This document shows positions 23,501 to 34,445 of a DNA stretch of 64,000 nucleotides, piece by piece. How positions within the stretch are numbered: the stretch's first letter is position 1; every line of letters starts with the position of its first letter. The translations under genes and the position numbers were made by a program. A model generated the notes under the pieces. That model was not told the origin of the DNA. It saw only the letters and a program-made list of their open reading frames with translations, and made no database searches. Source of the stretch: Mortierella alpina. Taxonomy: Eukaryota; Mortierellomycota; Mortierellomycetes; Mortierellales; Mortierellaceae. Location: positions 4,278,001 to 4,342,000 of the forward strand of contig JANATF010000001.1 of NCBI GenBank assembly GCA_029449245.1. Reading direction: 5' to 3'.

Positions 23501-24004
23501 TATTCTGAATCAGAAGTGCGATGCGGGAGTCGAGATAGCGGACATCTCGCTCAAGCACAAAGTTCTTCTTGGACTGGGACGAGATCTTTGTCTTGAGCTC
23601 ACGCAGGCGTTTTTGAGCTAGGTTTGCATTGAGGTTCAAAGAGTCAGTTTTGATGTTTGCAAAGAGATGATGACAAGAAGGATTGTGATGATGGCACATG
23701 ATGATGATGATGCAGATGACATACCTCGGGCAAGGTCATCCTCCACCTCCACATCCTGCTCGGCTGCCATCGAGTAGAGCTGGGAGTAGCGATGGCTGCT
23801 ACGGGTGGTTGAGATGGAGCCCTTGCGACCGGAGAGAGCGCCAGGCGAGTTGGGACCGACGCCGTCTGAGGAGGCAGCAGCAGCCGCGGCCACCGCTCTG
23901 ACCATCCCTGGCTGGGATGGGTAGCCATAGGAGGCCAGAAGGGCGGATTTGCGGGTTGTGGTGTTGGATGGAGAGGGGGCGACGGATGAGGACGGGGATG
24001 ACAT
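20577..24004 (-). CDS. Ras GTPase-activating protein, IQGAP-related (RasGAP plus RasGAP_C)
   Basis: Nine exons, 5' to 3': 24004-23725, 23617-23484, 23266-23021, 22856-22422, 22326-22174, 22060-21905, 21816-20990, 20886-20760 and 20660-20577, giving 813 aa with all phases matching. An Ala/Ser-rich N terminus leads to a coiled coil ([19 protein letters not shown]). The RasGAP domain has the arginine-finger segment [12 protein letters not shown] and [14 protein letters not shown]. The RasGAP_C domain ends [20 protein letters not shown]. No calponin-homology domain or IQ motif is present, so it resembles fission yeast Gap1/Sar1 rather than full IQGAP. It should switch off Ras at the membrane. Intron 2 uses a GC donor (gcaagt at 23483). 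It is divergent from the next gene over about 1.4 kb. Confidence 0.92.
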
Positions 24005-24692
24005 GGCGGATATGTGAGGGAGGGGGATGAGGAGCAGTGGGTGTGGGTGTGGGGTGGGGAGATGAAGGAGATGGCCAAGGACAGACAGCCAAGGCAGGTC
24101 TAGTCAGGTCTTGTCAGGTCTAGTCCAAGTCTGGTCCGAAGGAAAGAGAGACGAAGGAAGGAGTGAGGGTGAAGACGAGGAAGAGGAGGACGATATAATA
24201 ATATAGAGAGAGGCGAGAGCGGGCGAGATGATGAGGTGGGGTGGGTGCGGACGCAAGAGACAGTGCTACAGTGGCTGTTCGTGAGCACCACAAAGAAGCG
24301 CGGACGGGGCGTGAATCAGAGGAGCAGGCTGGGATTGTGCGCCGAGGACAGACCAGCGGGCAACGTGTGATTGTGTGTAGTGTAGCGTGGTGGGGGTGGG
24401 TGCGTGTGGTGCGTGGAGGGGATGGAGCGAGGGCGGGAAGGGGATGGTGGGGTCAAGAGAAAACAGACGGGGGAGAGACGAGGGAGAGACGAGGGAAAAG
24501 AGAAAGAGGTTGATGAGAGCGGGTCGCACGCTAATTGTTACAACTGGCCAGATGGCAAACACATGCTACGGTCCTGACTGGTCCTCGAGCCTGTCACTGC
24601 AAGACGTTGGGGGGGCCAAAGGAAAAAAAAAAGAAGGGGATGAGGTGTGATTAGATGATGATTGAGAGCAGATCTCGCTGCTCTCGTTCGCG

Positions 24693-24724
<32 letters not shown>

Positions 24725-25424
24725 CCCTCTCGCCACTCTCGCTCTCGCTCGCTACCTCTCTCGCAGCGAGCAGCACTCTATCGCTCTCGTCCCTCTCTCT
24801 CTTCCTCTCGGCTCCTTCAAAAAAAAAAAAAGTCTTTTTTGGGCGCGCCAATAATTGCTCAGTTTTCGTCGAGTGGAACGTCACCGTGTCGCTTCTCGTC
24901 GCTTCTTCTATTTGCACTCTCCTCGCGCGAGAGGAAAAAAATACCATCCTCAGGACAGACCAACACCACCGCGCCTCTGGACATTGACTCTGCAGCACCA
25001 CTGACTGCATCTGTACAGCACCACAGTCAATTGCAGGATTCTGATTCTAATTCAACACAGCGCTCTCTAGCGAGGACATTGGACCCGCCAATTCTACAAA
25101 GACCACCTGCCCTGAGCTGGACGAATTCGTATACCCCGTCTGGCGATTCCAAGCTCTCTACATAGCCTTCGGTCTCTGAATCTGGCTGTCCACTACCTCA
25201 GTTGTTGAACAGGAGGTAAGGAGGGGTCTCAGGAGGATGGGGCTGTGTGTCCTCATCCGTTGACACGGGCCGTGGAACGCCTACCTTTGCTTGACTCTTG
25301 ACGCATATGGATGTCTTCTCACTCTAGGAACTTCAACCAGGAAAACAGCGGTTGATCTGAGCCAACACGCGAGGCTCGGCTGTACTGGAATCAGCAGCGA
25401 GAAGCGCCCTGGAAGCTGCGGTCA
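24005..25424. other. Long divergent intergenic region
   Basis: About 1.4 kb between the RasGAP start (minus) and the 316-aa protein (plus). It holds G-rich and purine-rich sequence next to RasGAP, a (CT)n tract ending in T runs at about 24690-24724, and poly-A/poly-T stretches near 24819-24840. The frames here are low-complexity. It probably contains both promoters and a long 5' leader for the plus-strand gene. Confidence 0.6.
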
Positions 25425-26375
25425 ATGTCCTTGGATGGAAGATCGCCCCCCGGCGCAGTGATCGATCAGGATCAACTGGACGCAAGGCTAAATCGTCTTC
25501 TGGCTGATCATGCTCACTACCGTGCCGTGCTCCTCCGATACATCCGACGCGCACTCCAGCATTGCACCTGGTACACGGAACAGGACCAGAACTTCACGTC
25601 ATTCTCCCTAAAGTTTGAGCGATTAGAGAAGCTGGTGAACCAAGTCGTCTACATCCGGCAATATGCGCTACAATGCTTTCAGACAGTGGAACGTACAGGA
25701 ACAGTCTTGCTGAGCCAAGTCGACGTATTACTTGCAAGGACAATGCCCACAGCCGGATCACCCTTGGGCGGGGGCATGTCGCCAAGCAGCACGGCTTTTG
25801 TAGCCACCAAAGGCCCCTTGGGAATGAACGGCCATCATGAACAACCTCACAATCACCTGATGCAGGATGGAGCTGCGTCGATGGCTATGCATGGAGCAGT
25901 GGCTGGTGGCGTAGGAGTGCCATTCAACAACAATCGTGTCCTCTATACAGCAGGCGAACTCAAAGAGGCTATCCGATTCTGGAGAGAGCAGTGTAATTAC
26001 GCCGAGGCATTAGAGCCCAAAGTGTTTGAGATCGACCGAATCTCTGATATCCGGCTGCTTGCTTTGGCCGGCGAAGGAAACACGCTGGAGGAAAAGGCTC
26101 GGGCGCTGAGGGTCTCATATGAGCAGTCAATGCTGGTGACCGATGAGGTGACGCCGTTCTTGGACCGCTGGAACTTTATGCTATCCGCTGTTGTAGAGCG
26201 GCCCCGGGAGGATCAAGGGTCAGGAGCAGGGGCTGCAAGCATAGGAGCTGGGTCTGGAACGCCGGGGTATACGCCCCAGGGCCTGTCTCTGGATCACAGA
26301 TCCATGTCCAGCCACAGCCTTGGCTCGCCTGCCACGAGTCAGTCGAGTCAACCTTGGGGCCAGGGAGCATCCTGA
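25425..26375 (+). CDS. Uncharacterised helical protein, 316 aa
   Basis: A single exon from the ATG at 25425 to TGA at 26373-26375. The first 105 residues look helical and charged (LDARLNRLLADHAHYRAVLLRYIRRAL, with LKFERLEKLVNQVVYIRQYAL). A Gly/Met/His-rich linker follows, then a second helical block (AGELKEAIRFWREQCNYAEAL, LEEKARALRVSYEQSML). The tail is Gly/Ser/Gln-rich. There is no signal peptide, membrane segment or catalytic motif. I do not recognise the family. Two helical blocks joined by a flexible linker suggest a scaffold or adaptor, but that is inference. It ends 171 bp before the JmjC gene on the same strand. Confidence 0.72.
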   Translation: MSLDGRSPPGAVIDQDQLDARLNRLLADHAHYRAVLLRYIRRALQHCTWYTEQDQNFTSFSLKFERLEKLVNQVVYIRQYALQCFQTVERTGTVLLSQVDVLLARTMPTAGSPLGGGMSPSSTAFVATKGPLGMNGHHEQPHNHLMQDGAASMAMHGAVAGGVGVPFNNNRVLYTAGELKEAIRFWREQCNYAEALEPKVFEIDRISDIRLLALAGEGNTLEEKARALRVSYEQSMLVTDEVTPFLDRWNFMLSAVVERPREDQGSGAGAASIGAGSGTPGYTPQGLSLDHRSMSSHSLGSPATSQSSQPWGQGAS

Positions 26376-26546
26376 GAGCCATATGATAACTTAGACCTGT
26401 GGCTGAATACAATTCCAAAAGCCCACATTTTTTTTCGCCCAAACCCTGTTCATCTTCCTTGCTTCCATTCTTCCTCTTCTTCGACTCTCGACTCGCCCCA
26501 TCCACTCTTTGCGCTACTCTCGACTCCATTCAGCTGCCTTACTCTC

Positions 26547-29500
26547 ATGACCAGTGCTCTGGACTCTGGCACCGCCAGGGCAGCCAGTCTCGGTCGTTTC
26601 TGTCTGTTGCCAGATGCGCTGACCATCAGTTGCATCTTGACATTGCTTGGACCCAAGGTCCGTTATACTTTCCCTGATGTACTGAATGTCCGAATGGTCT
26701 ATGCGAGGCACTGACCCACTGAGTGGCCAATCTCTAGGACCTACGTTCGCTCATGCTGACTTCACGGTATCTGCATGTCTTTGCTCGCAACGACCTTGTC
26801 TGGCGCCGTCTGTTCTTTGCTACACGGGACCGCAATTCCACCCGGTTGATCTTTCGCGGTAGCTGGCTTTTGACATACCTCTTCCCAAACCCGGAGCATG
26901 ATGAAGCCTGCATTAACTATCTACGCGAAAACAACACCCCTGCTATCCAAGGTGAGTATTGTTGGAATTTCGGCAACAAGACGTGCCATACCGGTTGTTA
27001 CTGCAGCAACATGGCCAGCGCCTTACTTATACCGCCCTACCTGCCGACTTTGAATAATAGATGTGTCTTCCGAGTTTCTGCACCATCAGTGGCTGCGAAG
27101 CAACACGTCCTTTGCTCACTTTTACCCTCCTCCGCCAGCGCCTCCAACACCCGCTATCGGAGAAAATCGGCCGGTCAACCCAATCATTCCTGTTGAAAAC
27201 TACGATGACCTGGACCAGGAGACATTTTATCGGCGTTACCGCTACCCAAACAGGCCTGTCATGATCCAGAACTCGGGTGTCGAGTCATGGCCAGCCTGGG
27301 AGCAGTGGACACTAGAGGCACTGGTAGCCAAGGTACTGTGCCATGTAGAAATATGCTTGACTGCAACCAGCTGAGGCAGGATTTCTTGCGCGACTTCTCA
27401 CCGACAAAGTGCCTGCTTGTGAAATAGCATGGAGACACTCCGTTTAGAATATCGAACATCGATAGCGACAGTGAGCCCAGCTTCCGCCTCTGCTTCAAGG
27501 ACTTTCTGCATTATCTCCTTTACAACAAGGATCAGGATCCCCTGTACTTGTTTGATCCCTACTTTGCAGACGCGCTGCCCGAGATGGAACTGGCGTATGA
27601 GGCAAGTATACGCGACGGCCCTCCCCTCCCCTTGTCTCACTGCGCATGCTAACGGCTCCTGCAAATTCGTCTCTGAAGGTGCCAAAATATTTTAGTTTTG
27701 ATTTCTTCTCGATTCTTGAGGGCGACTCTAGACCACCCTATCGCTGGCTACTTATTGGACCACAACGGACAGGTGCTCCATGGCACACGGACCCCTCTGG
27801 AACATCAGGTAAGGCAATTGCGAGATTCAAGCATCATAGTTGACAACACACGGCCAGCATGTTGACTCGGTATCCTTGGATGATCCTCCTCCCCATCATC
27901 TTTCTTAGCATGGAACACGCTGCTTTCTGGACACAAACGATGGGCATTGTAAGTTATGCCCCTACTTTTCAAACTCCTCGAGCCTCTCAAAAAGTGGGCC
28001 TTCGCCAATGTGCTTAAAAGTCTTGTTCACACGCACACGCGACTGATCTAGGAATGAACTTTGACGCGTGGACATGCTAGATACCCTCCGCACATGATAC
28101 CCCCTGGACATGACCCAACGTCGCCTAATCGGCTAACTTCAGTCGCCTGGTATCTTGACGTCTATCCCTTTCTCCCTCAAGAGTCACGCCCAATTGAAAT
28201 CGTGCAAAATCCAGGGCAAACGATTTATGTGCCTTCAGGATGGTGGCACATGGTCCTCAATATGGACCATACTGTTGCGGTCACCCAGAACTTTTCAGAC
28301 GACAGCAATATTATCCAAGTCAGACAGTCGATGCAGGCGGATGAAACAGAAACTATTCAGGTCCGTGAAGGAGCGGGGGAGCGGGGGAGAAATAATGCTG
28401 GTGTCGTAAAGCCTGGTTTTAACCCTGTGATCTCTTTTGGACATTCGTGTGATAGATCCAAAGATGGGACGAACTTGCTCGAAAATTAAGCGTGATCCGT
28501 CCAGACCTCGCCCCAGCGCTATTGCCAAGCCAGGAGGATGAGCAACTTCAACGGCTGAAGGCGCAGAGTTCGTGGCTTGACCCGCGTTCTGAGAATGCTG
28601 CAAACCAATGGCATGATCGAGTGAAGGACATTGTGCAGCGTTCAACTGGCTTTGCGAACCCAGGAGAGATCGAGCTCATTGGAACAGGCGAGAATGTGGT
28701 ATGTAAAAGAGCCGTGCTTTATGGTATACACTATATTACACCTGGTAATTACTCATTGTCGCCGCTGTCCATCCTCCTGTAGTGTTTTCTGACGGCGCAC
28801 GGCTTTATAAAGTTCTTCACGCCGTTCCATGATGGCCACGACAGCTTCTTGTCTGAGGTACGGGCCAACACGATTCTCGCGGCGCGTACTGCAGGCGTGA
28901 AAGGCGATGTACTCGCGCCTCCTCGGATGTTGGGATATGGGTATCTCTTCGATGACCAGACGCTTGAGGTGAGCGAATGGCGCTGGCCTTTCATCATGAC
29001 TGAAGCCCTGTCAACAAGGCACCCAGTGGAACTGGTGGAATCCAAGGAGTTTATGCCCGAGGACGAATCTGGTTACAGTGTGCTCCTGCCGCCCATCCTT
29101 CACGTATTGAACTGTAGGTGTTACTCGATCCCTCACCCGTTTCTTTTTCCGCCTGTTTACGACCACTTTTCTATCCATACTGCGATCTAACATATCGTCC
29201 TCCTGAACCTAATAGACTGCCACTCGCTGGATCTGACGTCCTTTTTAGACGAAAGCAAGCTGGACACGAGTTTCGATCAGCCCAGAATCTCACTTGGGTA
29301 TATAGCTCGCTGTCTGGAGGCTGCTGCTCTGAACCATACCCGCTGGCGAGTATTCCCCAAGCATCTGCTGAAACTGCTGCCCAATTACCTGCCCAAGGAC
29401 GCGATGGCGGTCTTTGATCCATCTACGGGCGACGTGGTAGCCAGTCTAGTTCACGGAGATGTCAATCCCGGGAATGTGCTGGGTTACCTGGACGAAGAGG

Positions 29501-29835
29501 ACGAGGTTTTCATACCCTTATCCTTGATCGACTTTGGCGATGCTGTTTTGAAGGCAGACCCGTTGATCGACATTGTGTCCGTGTTCATTACGATCCTCAA
29601 CTGTAGACAGGATCTTGGTATGACCAAGCTGCTACTGGACTTTTGGAGGCAGCTTGGTGCAAAAGGTGACCAAGATCCCAAGAGAACCCTGGCGCGACGA
29701 TGCATGTGGCATGTCCTGCTATGGCCAAGTGAGGGCCTTAGTCTGCATTTGGTTAGATGTGTGCCGGAGGTAGGGGAGATGACAACCTGGGAGCAGCTCG
29801 AGCAAACCATATTCGGTTGGTGGTCCTCATTGTAA
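26547..29835 (+). CDS. F-box / JmjC (JMJD6-type) / APH-kinase-like fusion protein
   Basis: Ten exons: 26547-26657, 26738-26951, 27061-27332, 27428-27601, 27679-27808, 27909-27948, 28081-28360, 28456-28698, 28783-29113 and 29216-29835, giving 804 aa. Residues about 20-60 form an F-box (LPDALTISCILTLLGPKDL). The JmjC domain is of the JMJD6 type: iron ligands His293 and Asp295 (WHTDPSGTSAWN) and His370 (VPSGWWHMVLN). Residues about 480-790 resemble aminoglycoside/choline phosphotransferases, with HGDVNPGNVL (Asp680, Asn685) and IDFGD (Asp704). JMJD6-type proteins are 2-oxoglutarate/Fe(II) hydroxylases; the F-box suggests recruitment to an SCF ubiquitin ligase. The kinase substrate is unknown. 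Intron 4 uses a GC donor (27602). Confidence 0.9.
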
Positions 29836-30007
29836 TAGACCATGTCAGGGAACAGTTCACTAAAACCTGCCACAGTCATCCTGCGAATTGGAGCGCGAGT
29901 CCTAGATCTTCATCAAATAAACAGTTTATGTAACGCTGCTATCGATACGTGTCGATCTTCCGTGTGTATATTCTCATCGGCTGGATCCATATGTTCCTGA
30001 ACTGACT

Positions 30008-31161
30008 TTAGACCTTTCCGCTCTAAAAGTCGAACAAAGATAGGAGTAGGGTGTTGGTGTTTCATCGTCAACCGTAGTGTAGGTGATGGCCCAGCGGCCC
30101 ATGCGATTTGACATGCAATTCAGCATAACTTACCAACAGCAGACCGACAATGAGGCCAAAGAGACCGACGATACTGCCAAAAATCTCGATAACCAACACC
30201 TTGACAAAGAGCTGACCATCCTGCGAATCAGCCAACGCAGCACTACTTCCAGTAATGCCAACGGACACGCCACACACAAGGTTGCACAGTCCAGTGGTCA
30301 ATCCAGCCCAGAACAGCGCAAATCCTTGGAAACATCAACAAACGAGACGCAATGCAGTCGGAGGAGATGTTAGATATGCCATGAGTGTCAAATACGCGTC
30401 AATGAGGATCGAATCTTGATCCTTTGAACCGTTTTTTTTTACCTTTGTAATACATTTCTGGGGAGGTGACGTTGGCTTCCTTGACATCTTCCAGCTTGGC
30501 AGTAAAGACGATAGCCATAATCAGACCGTAGATGGCAACAACCTCGCAGAAGATAATACTGAAATGGGATCGTTAGTCACCTTGAAGGGCAAGAGAAGAA
30601 AAAGATAATCACAAGTGTGCGTCAGAATGCTGCTTGGTGTACCTGATCAAGTTTTTGGTGACAATCCTTGGTGCATGCACGCCTCCTCCAACCAGACTCG
30701 CTCCGGTGATGAAGATTCCCCTATGCGTATGCATTCGACCGACATTAAGGCACGACAAAGTTCGTTAGTGCATGTTCAAGTCAGTAGATCGTATATGGTC
30801 AGCTGCTGTGACCAAACCTCCCCTGAAAAAAAAAGAGGCAGGCCAAAAAAAAATATCGACACCGCGCACCAGCTAAGCAAAAAAAAAAAACGAAAGAGAT
30901 GGCGGCAGAAAAGTTTTCGAGAATAACTCACCAGGCAGCACCTCCAACACTCAGACCAACGCAGAGTGAAATGCCGAGGAGAGACCACATGTGGGGACTG
31001 ATGGTCAACAGGAACTCGCCAACATTAAACTGCTCTCCTGACCCAGTGAGCAGCATGTACAGGAGCACGAGTCCAAAGCCAGAGAGCGACAGGTACGAGT
31101 ACAAGGAGAAGGCCGATACGGGCGCTCCATCGCCATTATTGCGTGCTGAGTAAACTCCCAT
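30008..31161 (-). CDS. VMA16: V-ATPase Vo subunit c'' (Vma16 type)
   Basis: Five exons, 5' to 3': 31161-30932, 30720-30643, 30558-30443, 30324-30134 and 30022-30008, giving 209 aa. The last exon codes only four residues plus stop (SGKV), chosen because it gives the usual short tail after GLIVGLLL. A proteolipid ring subunit of the proton pump, with about five membrane helices. The proton-carrying Glu lies in [16 protein letters not shown], and the c''-type loop [14 protein letters not shown] is present. The extended N terminus ([12 protein letters not shown]) separates it from subunits c and c'. It acts in vacuole, Golgi and endosome membranes. The assembly factor VMA21 lies 27 kb away in this window. 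Confidence 0.93.
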
Positions 31162-31554
31162 GGTCAGTGTATGGTGGATAGGGTCGTTTTGGGGGAGGTT
31201 TCCGCTTTATCTGGTGACGTCTTGTTCTCGTCTGCGATGATGAACGCGTTAAAGAGGTGGGAAGATCAAGCGAGAGTGGCGGGCGGTACCAGAGTGCTGA
31301 AGTCGGAGGAAGAAGAGGTATCGAGTGCTGCAGTTATGCAATCCAGGAGTCGTGGTCGTGGTCGTGGAGGGAGTAGAGTGGAGTGGAATCAAGCGACAAG
31401 AGGGCATGGAGGAAGAAGTCGACATTTCGGCCAGCCAGACACGTGATCTATCTCTTTTTCACGACGCGGCATTGGACACCGTGAATGCAGGCAAAAGAAA
31501 CGAACTTGGATCCGTGCTGCTTTATTACTCTCTCGTACAATACATCCGCGACAT
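31162..31554. other. Intergenic, promoter of V-ATPase c''
   Basis: Spacer between the coatomer zeta stop codon and the V-ATPase c'' start codon, both minus strand. No gene seen. Confidence 0.55.
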
Positions 31555-32353
31555 CTACTTGAGTAGCGCCGTTCCAAACTTTTCCTTAGCCGTCTGGTAG
31601 GCTTGAATCAGGGTTTGCTCGGACAAGGGTACGTCCGACAAGTTCTCTCTTGGCTTGGAGACCCTAGCAACGATTGCTGAGGGGTCTGTCTCGAGAACGA
31701 TACTAAAGCGTGGCGTTGCAGGACATACGAGCGTGTCAGTGACCAATATTCCAGCCAAAGAGGAGTATCGTGATGTGTGGTTCCAAAAGCTTCAAGGTCG
31801 GCGCTGCTGGTCTCTTCCTTGACCGCAGTTTTTGCGTGGACCTACCCTTCATCTATCGTTTCATCCAGTGCCAGAACAACAAGATCAAGGTTCTCCAGGA
31901 TGACTCGCTTTGAGATTTGGTGTCTATAGGATCATCGATGCATTCAGGTGTGGCAAGAGCGAAGATATAGGGTCAGAGTCTATATCACCTATCCATACAA
32001 CCTAATCAGAGTAGAAAAAAAAATAGACGCGCTGACCAAACGTACCTCAACAGCATGGACACCGCGTCAGAGAAGGCATTCAAGATGACAAGAAGCATAG
32101 CCTCATTCTCCTCTGGCATTCCGACAATGTAGAAAAAGACATCCTCGTGGAAACGGTACAGCACCACTTGGTTGTCAAAGAGCAGGATCTCGCCGTGGGG
32201 TGCGCGCTTTGTCTTGTCGTACAGACCTTTCTCAAATGCCTTTTGGTCCTTGGGCGATGCATAGTCCTGCCCAAAGTACTTTGCCAAGACGCGTCCGCCT
32301 TCGCTGTCCAGCATGACGACTGCCTTGACGGTATAGAGAGTGAGGTTGACCAT
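31555..32353 (-). CDS. Coatomer (COPI) subunit zeta
   Basis: Three exons, 5' to 3': 32353-32046, 31923-31846 and 31702-31555, giving 177 aa, the normal length. It starts MVNLTLYTVKAVVMLDSEGG and has a longin-like clathrin-adaptor small-chain fold (GRVLAKYFGQDY, QVVLYRFHEDVFFYIVG). The conserved tail follows (VVLALDETIDEGIVLETD, LSEQTLIQAYQTAKEKFG). It is part of the F-subcomplex of the COPI coat for Golgi-to-ER transport, equivalent to yeast Ret3. It is divergent from the DysF gene across a 278-bp promoter with a CRE-like palindrome. Confidence 0.94.
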
Positions 32354-32536
32354 GTTGGTTGCTGTTGATAATGCGCGTTAGTGATCCTGTCAAAGAGATA
32401 TAAAGTGCGGTTGTGGTATCGGTAATTCGGTGTGCTTGCAAATGTTCACGCAGTTGTAGTTGACGAGGATGGTAGAGAGGGACGGAGATGCCTGATGAAA
32501 GATGATGTGCCAGACTGCCACGATTCAGGCAGGTTT

Positions 32537-32550
32537 ATGTGACGTCACAT
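32537..32550. promoter_or_regulatory. CRE/ATF-like palindrome in shared promoter
   Basis: A perfect 14-bp palindrome, ATGTGACGTCACAT, containing the full CRE core TGACGTCA. It sits between divergent coatomer zeta (start 32353, minus) and the DysF gene (start 32632, plus). bZIP factors of the ATF/CREB type bind this core in fungi. Binding here is inferred from sequence only. Confidence 0.7.
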
Positions 32551-32631
32551 CGTCGAATTATAAAGTTTGGGCGTTCAATGCCCTGACATTCCTTTCTTCC
32601 AGACACCAGACATACAGCTATCGACATCCCC

Positions 32632-34330
32632 ATGGATAAGCCCATTCCTTCAGACAGGACGACGCAGGAGCCCGAGGCAGCACACCCCGAAAACTCCGTT
32701 CCAACCGAGGGATTGCCCTCCCGCTCACCAAACTATACCCAGAATGAAGCCCCTCCCGAAGATGACGCTGCATGCGACAGTTCCTCCAGCAAAGACTGCA
32801 ACTCGCAGCTCATTGGCGTCATCGAACTGCTGCCAGAAGACCAGGCTCAGAAAGAGGAGGAGCGCGCTGCCGCAAAGATTAAACAAAAGCTGCGGCCTCT
32901 CTCCAAGCTCAGCAATGCGCAACGAAAAGTCAACGGCACTACTCACAGCAAGCACGCGACCCCACCAGACGAGGCTTTCAGAGCAACAGAGAGCGCCGAG
33001 GTACTGACTAGTGAAGACGAGGAGAGCAGTACCAAGGGATTTTCTGTTGATGGTGTCCGTACATCGTTATCGAGCATAGGCGGCGAAAACAGTAGCGGTC
33101 TCAGGAGCGCTGTTGGGAGTGTTGTCGACACTATGGCAAGAGTGGGGGTGAAATCCAAGAAAGCGGTAAAGAAGGAGTCCATGTTGATCGAAGTAGAGAC
33201 GCCCAGGCTCATTGATGCGCAAACGGATGTGGGAGATCGACGTTATTTCCAGTGCCCTGGTGATCCAGAACCGGAGGGCGACTTTGTTTACGACTTTTTA
33301 TACCAGCATCAACGTGGCGCATTCTTCCTCGGCACACCCAACTTCAGTTCAAAGTCGCTCCTTCCAGTCGACCCAGACGAGTGGACAGATCAGTTTTTCG
33401 AGTCGTCGGCCATGGACACGAGCGACTTTGGATTGCCGGACCCGAGCTGGGAATGGGTTCACAAGAGTTGGCTGGTCGACATGACTGGCGATGTGGATGA
33501 GGACGGCTGGGAGTATGCGATGACCTTCCATGGATCACCTTGGCACGGCAACTATGAGATATTCAGATCCTTTGCGCGTCGTCGTCGGTGGCTCCGCCTC
33601 CGCAAGCGGAAGGTTTGTCCTCAATCCACGTTCAAAGATCTTTGCCAGTTTCAATCTGTGGTATGGCCAAACATACACTCGTGCTAACTCGACGATCTTC
33701 TGTGTTCAAGGGTAAAACGCTTGGCAGGGCAAGACCACTACCTGAGAGAACGTATCCATCATCAGTACATGCTGCCACTTGGGCAAAGGTCGATGCCTCG
33801 CCGCTGGATCTAGAAGATCCCTCCCCGTTTCCGTCTATCGATCAGGATACAGCTGGTGGTGAAGTCAATGCAAACGCAGTTGGCTCAGGAAGTCTGGCTG
33901 TACCGCCTGCACGTTCGAATCCAGTGGATCTTTACAAGATACTGAAGAAGGCACGATCCGACCGCGAGAAGCTTGCGTACACGGCGCAATATGTGGTGCG
34001 GTATCCAGGCCAGCTTGAGGACCTTGGTGAGCGATTGGACAAGTATCTGGGCCTTCTAGACTATGAATCATCTCGACGCGAATTTCTATCAGTACGTCCA
34101 TCTTGCTCTGTGCTGGACCTGTGTCGTTGACTCTTAACTTGTCATGCTCTTTTAACATGATCTAATGCCTGCGCCCTCTACTTTTTTTATATCCAAAACC
34201 ATAGCTGCTCGCAGTTTATGGACCGGCCGAAAAGGCCGCTGTGGTCAAGGCAGCAAAGCGTCTCGAGTTCTACTCCGACCAGAAGAAGCTTCAGTCTGAA
34301 GCGCCTATGTTGAGTACCCCTGAGGCATAA
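32632..34330 (+). CDS. DysF/TECPR-domain protein (Spo73/Mug65/peroxin-like)
   Basis: Three exons: 32632-33612, 33711-34091 and 34205-34330, giving 495 aa. The N-terminal 200 residues are polar, acidic and probably disordered. Next come DysF-N-type sequence (FLYQHQRGAFFLGTPNFSSK) and DysF-C-type sequence (WEWVHKSWLVDMTGDVDEDGWEYAMTF cut into WEWVHKSWLVDM and DGWEYAMTF, then FARRRRWLRLRKR). The C-terminal third is helical (DLYKILKKARSDREKLAYTA). DysF domains occur in dysferlin, peroxins Pex23/Pex30, TECPR1 and yeast Spo73, and are linked to membrane remodelling at peroxisomes, the spore membrane or autophagosomes. There is no membrane segment, which fits the Spo73/Mug65 group better than the peroxins. 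Confidence 0.85.
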
Positions 34331-34445
34331 GCCACCGCCAGCAATAAATAAAGCTGCCCACTTGTCCACTCCAACAACCCTCCATTTGCATCCATCCGCT
34401 CCCTCCGCTCCCTCCTCACCTCCAACTCCTCCCCCAGCTGCAACA

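Noticed and set aside
24655-25165. Overlapping open frames on both strands
   Set aside because: They consist of (CT)n-derived Ser/Leu or Arg/Glu repeats with no protein-like composition. Treated as 5' leader and promoter.
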